DNA from: an uncultured Bacillaceae bacterium
Lineage (GTDB): Bacteria; Bacillota; Bacilli; Caldalkalibacillales; Caldalkalibacillaceae
Reading direction: 5' to 3'
DNA length: 8,904 bases
NCBI GenBank assembly: GCA_937967685.1
Contig: CALBTX010000163.1
Location: forward strand, 1 to 8,904
Numbering within the stretch: the first letter of the stretch is position 1; every line of letters starts with the position of its first letter. This document shows positions 1-5,804 of the stretch, in pieces. The notes under the pieces were generated by a model. It was not told the origin of the DNA and made no database searches. It saw nothing but the letters and a program-made list of their open reading frames with translations. Made by a program: the position numbers and the translations under genes.

Positions 1-26
1 ATATTTTCACTGCAAAAATCCCTCAT
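1..26 (-). CDS. Possible start of a further operon gene, cut by the window edge
   Basis: A minus-strand ATG at 26-24 (with a second ATG directly before it at 29-27) follows a GGGGGAG Shine-Dalgarno-like sequence at 34-40, 7 nt upstream. The frame reads MRDFCSEN and stays open to the window edge. It lies about 65 nt after the stop of the DNRLRE-like gene, on the same strand, so it could be the next gene of the cluster. Only eight codons are visible, too few to assign a function or to exclude chance. Confidence 0.35.
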
Positions 27-93
27 CATTTTTCTCCCCCAGACCCTATCGTGATAAAAACTCAAATGTAGGCAAAAATGGTGATCCACTTCA

Positions 94-513
94 TCATAGA
101 GAAGCAATGATCACATACGGCGGCTGCTCCCTGGTAAAAGCGGCGGGACCCGAAGCGTGCAAGCGAAGATAAACCCCGTGATTGTCCAAATGATCGCGGC
201 GCCACTTTTCGGCCAAGTTACTCAGATCAACCCGTGCTTCTCCTTCCTTGCCCTTTAGTCGAACCCGCTTGATGGCCGCCGTCGTTTTTGGTCGGTACCC
301 ATCGCCCATCAACCGCTCATCCCATCCTTGACGGATTTCGTGCACAGACAACTTTCCTCCTTTTGTACCCGCTGGAAGCGGCACGTGCAGGATCATCGTC
401 GTCACTTGCATATCGTCCGGGATCACGGCAATATTAAAGGAGACATACAGATGATGACCCTCAACGAATAAGCGATTGGGGATAAAAAACATCATTTTCT
501 CCAGTGATGCCAT
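94..513 (-). CDS. Small DNRLRE-like beta-sandwich protein, probable surface/spore-associated protein
   Basis: This encodes 139 residues from an ATG with an AGGAGG site at 521-526, 7 nt upstream. An in-frame stop shortly upstream rules out a longer start. The second half has the layout of a single DNRLRE/TGF-beta-propeptide-like beta-sandwich domain: a beta-strand pair around residues 36-46 (VTTMILHVPLP), the 'W-D-E' element at 64-66, the 'VDLSNLAEKW' element at 95-104, 'NHGVYLRLH' at 111-119 and the closing 'PPYVIIASL' at 131-139. In known proteins this fold is non-catalytic and found on surface or secreted proteins, but there is no signal peptide or membrane segment here, as expected of proteins deposited on spores from the mother cell. 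It is the last complete gene after four glycosyltransferase genes. An acceptor, scaffold or carbohydrate-binding partner is inferred. B. subtilis has small coat-associated genes near cotSA that would be worth comparing; I could not verify homology. Confidence 0.85.
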   Translation of the reverse strand: MASLEKMMFFIPNRLFVEGHHLYVSFNIAVIPDDMQVTTMILHVPLPAGTKGGKLSVHEIRQGWDERLMGDGYRPKTTAAIKRVRLKGKEGEARVDLSNLAEKWRRDHLDNHGVYLRLHASGPAAFTREQPPYVIIASL

Positions 514-520
514 TGTTTGA

Positions 521-526
521 CCTCCT
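521..526 (-). promoter_or_regulatory. Ribosome binding site AGGAGG for the DNRLRE-like gene
   Basis: A perfect six-base AGGAGG core lies 7 nt before the ATG at 513. It is the strongest canonical Shine-Dalgarno core in the window, which suggests this small protein may be translated more heavily than the enzymes upstream. That inference comes from the site strength only. Confidence 0.8.
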
Positions 527-558
527 GCTCATGAAATCCACCCCATATTCAGCTCAAT

Positions 559-591
559 CTATCAAGCGCAATCAGCTTGATAGGATCAAGC
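559..591 (-). repeat. Two mutually exclusive stem-loops between the GT-B and DNRLRE-like genes
   Basis: CTATCAAGC (559-567) and GCTTGATAG (575-583) form a perfect 9-bp inverted repeat with a 7-nt loop. The same GCTTGAT (575-581) is also a perfect complement of a second ATCAAGC at 585-591, giving a 7-bp stem with a 3-nt loop. The two hairpins share one arm and cannot form together. The second one contains the stop codon of the upstream glycosyltransferase (586-588). There is no T-run on the downstream side of either stem, so this is not a classical rho-independent terminator. It could be an RNA-processing, stability or attenuation element. Confidence 0.6.
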
Positions 592-1566
592 CTGGTACAC
601 GGACAACAACTTGTCGACCAGTTTGTCACTGGCATGATATTTTTCCGCGTAACGCCTGCCTTGCTCTCCCAAATCTTTCCGTTTTTGCGGGTCGAGCAAT
701 AAACTTTCTATTTTTTCCTTGATATTATCCGGGTGTGCCGAAACAATCGGTAAATCATCTGGAAACGATTTTCTTAAGTCCGGTCGAATAAAGGTGATCA
801 CCGGCTTGCCCAGCGCCATCGATTCCACACTGAGCAATCCGTATGAACCGCACAATATTTGATCGATGATCAGATCGGCATGCCTATACAAGGCGATGAC
901 ATCATCGTGTCTCATCTTTTCAATCCGGCGATATTCAAAATCGTAATGCTGCTTTAATTGGGCCAACGCTCTCTCGATATATACCGTGCCTTTAAAATCC
1001 GGATTGGTCGGTGCATGTAGAAGCAGAGGCTTCTTTTTATTTACTTTTGGATAAGAGGGTTCAAACGAACGCAAATCAATGGCAATGGGCAAAACATGCA
1101 CTTTGCGGTAGTACGGTTGAACATAGGGCAGCACTTCCTCATCCTGGACGATCGCTTCATCGATGTAAGCGCTGATTTTTTTTAAACGTTCGTCAATCAC
1201 TTCATTCGGCGGTGAATCACCTGTGTAAACATATGGGTTGTTCACTCTGGCTTGATCATGAAAACGAACATCATTTCCCCAATGATGCATGATCATCTTT
1301 TTGCCTTTTGCGCGAATCAAAGGTAAATCGGCAAAGTCCGGCAAGATGGAGCTGGCATAATGAAAATGAAAAACATCATAAAAATTGATCAAATGCTCAT
1401 GGCAGGCTTGAAGTTCTTCGCCGATCGTATTAATCAAATGATCTTGATAGCCCAGGTAAGAATGGAACGTATTATACCCCGTGGCCACATAACCCCGGCG
1501 TTTCAGAGCACCGCTTAAAATCCCCATCTGACCGGCAATTTCAACCGTACCGTGAAATATCCTCAT
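586..1566 (-). CDS. Glycosyltransferase, GT-B fold, GT4/GT1-like
   Basis: This encodes 326 residues from an ATG with an AGAGGAG site at 1576-1582, 9 nt upstream. It is predicted to transfer a sugar from a nucleotide sugar to a glycan or protein acceptor in the cytoplasm. The N-terminal half opens with 'GTVEIAGQMGILSGALKRRG' (6-25), where a GT-B enzyme usually has its glycine-rich loop, and has an 'HHWGND' element at 94-99. The C-terminal half has 'HAPTNPDFKGT' (184-194) and the donor-site segment 'CGSYGLLSVESMALGKPVI' (239-257). In the usual E-x7-E motif the second Glu is kept (E248), but the first is replaced by Gly (G240). At 326 residues it is short for GT4. It has no signal peptide or membrane span. 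It follows the epimerase gene after 77 nt and precedes the DNRLRE-like gene by 72 nt. Fold assignment is firm; donor and acceptor are unknown. Confidence 0.88.
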   Translation of the reverse strand: MRIFHGTVEIAGQMGILSGALKRRGYVATGYNTFHSYLGYQDHLINTIGEELQACHEHLINFYDVFHFHYASSILPDFADLPLIRAKGKKMIMHHWGNDVRFHDQARVNNPYVYTGDSPPNEVIDERLKKISAYIDEAIVQDEEVLPYVQPYYRKVHVLPIAIDLRSFEPSYPKVNKKKPLLLHAPTNPDFKGTVYIERALAQLKQHYDFEYRRIEKMRHDDVIALYRHADLIIDQILCGSYGLLSVESMALGKPVITFIRPDLRKSFPDDLPIVSAHPDNIKEKIESLLLDPQKRKDLGEQGRRYAEKYHASDKLVDKLLSVYQA

Positions 1567-1643
1567 CGGACCACGCTCCTCTTTGACCGTGACAATGTTG
1601 ACTGTAAAAATTTCAAGAACAGTTACATCCCCATTTTATGGAT

Positions 1644-2603
1644 TTAATCGCTCGATTGTTCTTCCAACCATTGATAAGTTTTGCGTAAACCGGCCAAAAG
1701 CGAGTGTTTCGCTTCCCATCCTATTTTCCGGGAAATGAGCTGACAATCCAGTCGGCGGCGGCGAACAACGTCGACATCCCGTTTCGGTTGAAAGCTGAGC
1801 GGATGGTCCGGTCGACCGGTGATTTCTCTGATCGCCATAGCCAATTGATAAACGCTCGTCTCCATCCCCGTTCCGACATTGAACACCTCTTGCACGGCGT
1901 CTGGATGTTCTGCCGCGAGCGCAATGGCTTGCAAGGCGTCATCGATATACGTAAAATCGCGGGTTTGCCGGCCATCTCCGTAAATGACCAGCGGCTTTTC
2001 TTCTTCAACGGCCGCAAAAAATTTAGCGACAACCCCGCAGTACGGATTCGTGACCACCTGTCCCGGGCCGTATACATTGGATAAGCGCAAGCTGGTGACC
2101 GGAAGATCAAACAAATGATAAAAGACGTGGGTATAATGCTCTACGGAGAATTTGCTGGCCGAGTAAGGCAGCGAAATGTGGTGGTAGGACTCCGGAGTCG
2201 GCAAAACCCGGGCATTCCCATAAACGGAAGCTGTCGATGTATATACGAAGCGTTTTAAACGGGGCGCACACTGCTGGGCCATACGCAGCATTAAATATCC
2301 GCCGTAAACGTTCGTCCGGAAATCCTCATCGATATCTTTGGTGGACAAAACGAGATTGCGGCAGGCCAAATGAAAAATATACTCCACTTGCGGCAAAACC
2401 TGTGTCAACAAGCTTTCATCGGTGATGGACCCCTCGATAAACGTCACTTTTTCATCATGCGGCACCGCTGTTCTTTGACCCGTGGACAAATTATCGATCA
2501 CCCAAATATGTTCACTTTGGGGCATCAGATAACGAACAAGCCGGGAGCCGATAAATCCGGCACCCCCGGTCACTAGGACACGTCCAAATCCCATTTGCAT
2601 CAC
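1644..2603 (-). CDS. SDR-family NAD-dependent nucleotide-sugar epimerase/dehydratase
   Basis: The longest form has 319 residues, a normal length for extended SDR nucleotide-sugar enzymes. It acts on an NDP-sugar in the cytoplasm, most likely as a 4-epimerase. Visible features are the NAD-binding 'GGAGFIG' (13-19), the acidic residue at the end of strand 2 (D37, 'VIDNLSTG'), the catalytic Thr/Ser at T124 in 'YTSTASVYG', and Y147 with K151 in 'YSASK'. The segments 'RLSNVYGPGQ' (173-182) and 'VIYGDGRQTRDFTYIDD' (206-222) are typical of the GalE/UDP-glucuronate-epimerase branch and of B. subtilis YtcB-like proteins. The start is ambiguous. The GTG at 2603 overlaps the upstream stop (GTGA) and has AAAGGA 8 nt before it. 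The ATG at 2594 (giving MGFGRVLV) has GGCAGG 8 nt before it and matches the usual family N terminus better. Substrate and exact reaction cannot be read from the sequence. Confidence 0.93.
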   Translation of the reverse strand: MMQMGFGRVLVTGGAGFIGSRLVRYLMPQSEHIWVIDNLSTGQRTAVPHDEKVTFIEGSITDESLLTQVLPQVEYIFHLACRNLVLSTKDIDEDFRTNVYGGYLMLRMAQQCAPRLKRFVYTSTASVYGNARVLPTPESYHHISLPYSASKFSVEHYTHVFYHLFDLPVTSLRLSNVYGPGQVVTNPYCGVVAKFFAAVEEEKPLVIYGDGRQTRDFTYIDDALQAIALAAEHPDAVQEVFNVGTGMETSVYQLAMAIREITGRPDHPLSFQPKRDVDVVRRRRLDCQLISRKIGWEAKHSLLAGLRKTYQWLEEQSSD

Positions 2604-3691
2604 CTGCCAAATCCTTTCATTTTACTGATATCAAAAGTTTCCAAAGGAAGTTTTTGCGGGCGGTGTTTTAAAACAGAATGATATAAACCGAAAATGGTTT
2701 CCAATGCTTTTTTCCCTTCGCTGGCATTGATCAGGACATTCTCTTTTTCCCCAGCCAAGACTTCAAGAAAATCTCTGTACATATATTCGTGTTCCCGATC
2801 ATCTTTGGCGAGATCCCTCATATCGGCCAACGCCTCCTGCCGGCCTTCAACAGACCAGCGCACCACTTGATTTAACCTTTCGCCCCCTATGGAGATCGTT
2901 CCTTTTTCACCAAACAAACTCAAGGAATAGCCCATATTGTTGGGATAGGTCAGCGTGTTAGCTTCGATGACCCCTCTCGCTGAGTTGGTGAACTTCATCA
3001 AACCGAGCGCCACATCTTCTGTTTCTTTCGGAATGTTTCCTTTGCTGATTTCTGCGTACACTTCGTCGATGTCCCCGAGAAACCACTGCAATAAATCGAT
3101 AAAATGAATCCCTTGATTGACCAGCATCCCCCCGTCTTGCAGCCATGTCCCTCTCCAAGGCGCTGCGGCATAATAAGACGCAGGGCGGCAGATGCGGATG
3201 CTGACCACCCCCAAATACATCGTTCCCAATGCTTCTTCCTCGAGAAGCTGCTTGATTTTCAGCATCAGGGGACGGTAGCGCAATTGATGACAGACGAGAA
3301 CGTGACGCTGTTCTTTTCGGGCGAGGGCAATGATTTCGTCCGCCTCTTTCAAGGACAAGGCCAGCGGCTTTTCAACGATGACATGTTTTCCGGCCTTTAA
3401 AGCCTGGCGGACAATATCGGCATGGAGATTAGACAATGTGCAGATGACGACGACATCGATGTTTTTGTCTTGCAGCAAGCGGCGGTAATCGGTGTAATGA
3501 CGACAAACAGGCGCGCTGTCCCTGTCATCTAAGCGTTTTTGCCTGTACCCGGCGTATTGCTGTTCCGCCCTCGCCATTTTCTGCCGATCAATATCGCTGA
3601 CGGCACATAAGCGAGCTTCAGCCAGACGAGCCAATGTCTTTAGATGCAGTTGAGCGATGCGTCCACAGCCGATGAGCCCAAAACGGATCAT
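2600..3691 (-). CDS. Gfo/Idh/MocA-family sugar dehydrogenase, probable 3-dehydrogenase of a nucleotide sugar
   Basis: This encodes 363 residues. An in-frame GTG start at 3712 exists, but AAAGGAGGG at 3698-3706 lies 6 nt before the ATG at 3691, and MIRFGLIGCGRIA is the expected N terminus. Domains are an N-terminal Rossmann NAD(P) domain with GxGxxA (G8-A13), the 'EKP' motif with catalytic Lys (E107-K108-P109), then the C-terminal alpha/beta substrate domain with 'WLQDGGMLVNQGIHFID' (183-199), where H196 is the conserved His. N192 takes the place of the Asp seen in many relatives; I recall Asn there in WlbA/WbpB-like enzymes. Such enzymes oxidise C3 of a sugar. The ATG overlaps the aminotransferase stop by 4 nt (ATGA), so the two enzymes are translationally coupled and probably consecutive. 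The 3-keto product is inferred from the pairing; other positions are possible. Confidence 0.92.
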   Translation of the reverse strand: MIRFGLIGCGRIAQLHLKTLARLAEARLCAVSDIDRQKMARAEQQYAGYRQKRLDDRDSAPVCRHYTDYRRLLQDKNIDVVVICTLSNLHADIVRQALKAGKHVIVEKPLALSLKEADEIIALARKEQRHVLVCHQLRYRPLMLKIKQLLEEEALGTMYLGVVSIRICRPASYYAAAPWRGTWLQDGGMLVNQGIHFIDLLQWFLGDIDEVYAEISKGNIPKETEDVALGLMKFTNSARGVIEANTLTYPNNMGYSLSLFGEKGTISIGGERLNQVVRWSVEGRQEALADMRDLAKDDREHEYMYRDFLEVLAGEKENVLINASEGKKALETIFGLYHSVLKHRPQKLPLETFDISKMKGFGR

Positions 3692-4800
3692 GCCTGACCC
3701 TCCTTTGTCCACGCTCTGAGTGTCTCAATGACGACATCTTGTTCTTTTTCCTGCAAAAAGGGGCCCATCGGTATGGCCAGCAAAATGTCGGCCAAGTGCT
3801 CGGCGACGGGAAAATCCCCCGGCCGATAGCCCAAAACGGAAAATGCTTCCTGGAGATGCAACGGACAAGGATAATAAACGCCACAGCCGATTTGCTTGCG
3901 GCGCAGGTGCTCCATGAGCAGATCCCTGCGGTTTGCTTCGAGACAAAACAGGTGATACACATGTGTGACATCCTTTCCTTCTGGCCGGATGCGCATGCCT
4001 TCAATGCCGGCCAGTTTTTGACGATAGCGCTGAGCAAGCTTTCTTCTCCTTGCATTCCAGGCGTCAACGTGTTCCAGGAACACCAACAAGATGGCCGCAT
4101 GAATTTCGTCCAGTCGGCTGTTATAACCGATGCGGCGGTGATAATATTTTGTAACGCTGCCGTGATGTCTCAACTGACGAATACGCTCGCCCCGCTCAGG
4201 ATCAGCCAGGGTGACACACCCCCCATCTCCGACGGTTCCCAAATTTTTCGTCGGAAAAAAGGAAAAACAAGCCGCATCGGCCAGTGCACCGACAGGCTTT
4301 TGCTTATACGCCGCACCGAATGCCTGGCAGGCGTCTTCAATCACCCGCAAATTATTTTGCCGGGCAATGCGCATAATCGGGGCCATATCAGCCGGTTGAC
4401 CAAACAAATGGACCGGGATGATCGCTTTCGTCTTCGATGTGACAGCGGAAGCGACGTGCCGAGGATCGATAGTGTACGTCCGCGGATCCACATCGACAAA
4501 GACCGGGGTGGCCCCGACTCTGGCAATGGCCTCGGCCGTAGCGAAAAACGAAAACGGCGTTGTAATGACTTCGTCACCGGGACCAACCTCAAAAGCCTCC
4601 AAGGCCAAGACGAGCGCATCCGTCCCGTTGGCCACGGTGACAACATCCCCGACATTCAATCGGTCTGTCAACCGCTTTTCCAACGTTTGCACGTTCGGTC
4701 CTAAGATGTATTGGCCGCTGGCCAACACGTCCTCAATGGCCGTCCTGACAGGCTTTTGAACGGCCCGGATGGTTCTGGGTATATCGACAAGAGGGATCAT
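3688..4800 (-). CDS. DegT/DnrJ/EryC1-family PLP-dependent sugar aminotransferase
   Basis: This encodes 370 residues from the ATG at 4800, usual for the family. The enzyme aminates a keto-sugar nucleotide, using an amino acid donor such as glutamate and PLP. The N terminus 'MIPLVDIPRT' is the family form. 'ANGTDALVLAL' (57-67) is the phosphate-binding region, 'EDACQAFGAAY' (155-165) holds the PLP-contacting D156 and Q159, and 'FFPTKNLGTVGDGG' (181-194) holds the PLP lysine K185. 'GYNSRLDEIHAAIL' (225-238) is the conserved active-site segment from the neighbouring subunit. AAAGGAG at 4814-4820 is 13 nt upstream, rather long; a GTG at 4812 would be too close to it and an ATG at 4851 would run 43 nt into the upstream gene. 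It follows the CgeB-like stop after 8 nt and overlaps the dehydrogenase by 4 nt. By analogy with WlbC/WbpE or NtdA partners, a 3-amino sugar product is inferred. Confidence 0.94.
   Translation of the reverse strand: MIPLVDIPRTIRAVQKPVRTAIEDVLASGQYILGPNVQTLEKRLTDRLNVGDVVTVANGTDALVLALEAFEVGPGDEVITTPFSFFATAEAIARVGATPVFVDVDPRTYTIDPRHVASAVTSKTKAIIPVHLFGQPADMAPIMRIARQNNLRVIEDACQAFGAAYKQKPVGALADAACFSFFPTKNLGTVGDGGCVTLADPERGERIRQLRHHGSVTKYYHRRIGYNSRLDEIHAAILLVFLEHVDAWNARRRKLAQRYRQKLAGIEGMRIRPEGKDVTHVYHLFCLEANRRDLLMEHLRRKQIGCGVYYPCPLHLQEAFSVLGYRPGDFPVAEHLADILLAIPMGPFLQEKEQDVVIETLRAWTKEGQA
3698..3706 (-). promoter_or_regulatory. Ribosome binding site that sets the dehydrogenase start at 3691
   Basis: AAAGGAGGG lies within the end of the aminotransferase gene, 6 nt before the ATG at 3691. 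It would be inside the coding region if the GTG at 3712 were used, so it favours the shorter protein and the ATGA stop/start overlap. Confidence 0.8.
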
Positions 4801-4808
4801 GTCTTGGG

Positions 4809-5804
4809 TCACACTCCTTTGGTGGACAACATACTTTCCAGCTGGGGCCAAATGCGTCGCAAACGATGTGCCAGTTGATGCTCCTTGAGCACCTTACGCC
4901 GCGCTTTTTGACCGATCTTCACACACAACTGCGGCCGGGCTAAATAATACTGGACGAGCTCGAGGGTTTCCTCCGGACTGTCCGTTAGAATGATTTCTTC
5001 CCCATCAATAAACAGGCGTGATAACTCCTCGGTCCGGCTGGCCAACATGCATCCTCCTGAACCCAAAATTTCAAACGTTCGCTGCGTCACTTGATCGGGC
5101 GCATTTTGAACCCCGAGGACGATATGGGACGCATGGTAGATCTGCGGGGTCCGCTTATAGGCCAGATAGCCGTGCAACCAATCGTCGGGAATGCTGATGC
5201 CGAATGCCTGTTGAAGGAGAGCGGCGCTCTCCTTCCAACCAAATCCCCATATATCCACCCGCTGTTGATGTTTGACGAGCGGAACCAGCAGATGTTCAAA
5301 ACTCGTATAGCGATAGGTTCGCTGTTCCAAATGAGTGGTGCCCACGAAAGAAAGGGGATATCGGACGTGCTGTTGCCTTGATCTTGGGAGAAACAAGCGC
5401 GGATTCAAGCCAAAATTTAATGCATTGGCCGCAATCCCCAGCCGTTCGTAACTGTGGACGCACTCGGGATGAATCGTCCACACCAGATCGGGGCATATGC
5501 GTTGAACGAACGGAACAGACCAGTGCTGATGATGAATTTTATCCTCGGTCGCCCAATAAATATGGAACAAACCGTATTTCCGGCAAAGTTGGGGAAGGTC
5601 ATCCGGAAATGACGAGCGCAGCGGAATATCACAACCGACGGTCAGCAATATGTCCGGTTGAAAATAAGCCAAACCCGCTTCGATTTCCTCCGGCATCCAT
5701 GAAGATTGATAGAAAACACGATGCCCCAGCTGGCTTAAAACATCGCCCAAACTGTTTAAATAACAAGAACGATGATCGAGGAAAAAAATTTTATACGTTT
5801 TCAC
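4809..5804 (-). CDS. CgeB-like spore-maturation glycosyltransferase
   Basis: This encodes 331 residues from the GTG at 5804, supported by AAAGGGAGGG at 5814-5823, 9 nt upstream. The next in-frame ATG (5852) would lengthen the overlap with the upstream gene and lacks this site. The protein has the GT-B layout of the CgeB family (glycosyltransferases named after the B. subtilis spore crust gene cgeB): an N-terminal 'FFLDHRSCYLNSLGDVLSQLGH' (7-28), 'PDILLTVG' (50-57), 'HIYWATEDKIHH' (81-92), 'LSFVGTTH' (151-158), and the characteristic C-terminal 'VTQRTFEILGSGGCMLASRTEEL' (239-261), where E245 is the conserved donor-binding Glu. The end is a GT1-like 'PEETLELVQYYL' helix (277-288). No membrane segment or signal peptide is visible. 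It overlaps the tandem GT2 gene by 14 nt and precedes the aminotransferase by 8 nt. A role in spore-surface polysaccharide is inferred from the family and neighbours; the sugar is unknown. Confidence 0.87.
   Translation of the reverse strand: MKTYKIFFLDHRSCYLNSLGDVLSQLGHRVFYQSSWMPEEIEAGLAYFQPDILLTVGCDIPLRSSFPDDLPQLCRKYGLFHIYWATEDKIHHQHWSVPFVQRICPDLVWTIHPECVHSYERLGIAANALNFGLNPRLFLPRSRQQHVRYPLSFVGTTHLEQRTYRYTSFEHLLVPLVKHQQRVDIWGFGWKESAALLQQAFGISIPDDWLHGYLAYKRTPQIYHASHIVLGVQNAPDQVTQRTFEILGSGGCMLASRTEELSRLFIDGEEIILTDSPEETLELVQYYLARPQLCVKIGQKARRKVLKEHQLAHRLRRIWPQLESMLSTKGV

Noticed and set aside
1..93. Transcription terminator after the DNRLRE-like gene
   Set aside because: No GC-rich stem followed by a T-run on the minus strand was found, which agrees with the operon continuing leftwards.
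1567..1643. Promoter-like TTGACT or TTGAAA boxes in the gap before the GT-B gene
   Set aside because: No -10 box with proper spacing follows on either strand. A weak ACTGT/ACAGT inverted repeat here is too short to call. I see no other feature in this gap.
3739..4704. Long plus-strand open frame of 321 codons opposite the aminotransferase gene
   Set aside because: It lies wholly antisense to a gene with clear catalytic motifs, has no recognisable domain, and no convincing ribosome binding site. It is a shadow of codon bias.
4812..4851. Longer aminotransferase start at ATG 4851 or GTG 4812
   Set aside because: The first overlaps the CgeB-like gene by 43 nt without a suitable ribosome binding site. 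The second sits immediately after AAAGGAG with too little spacing. The family N terminus starts at MIPLVDIP.
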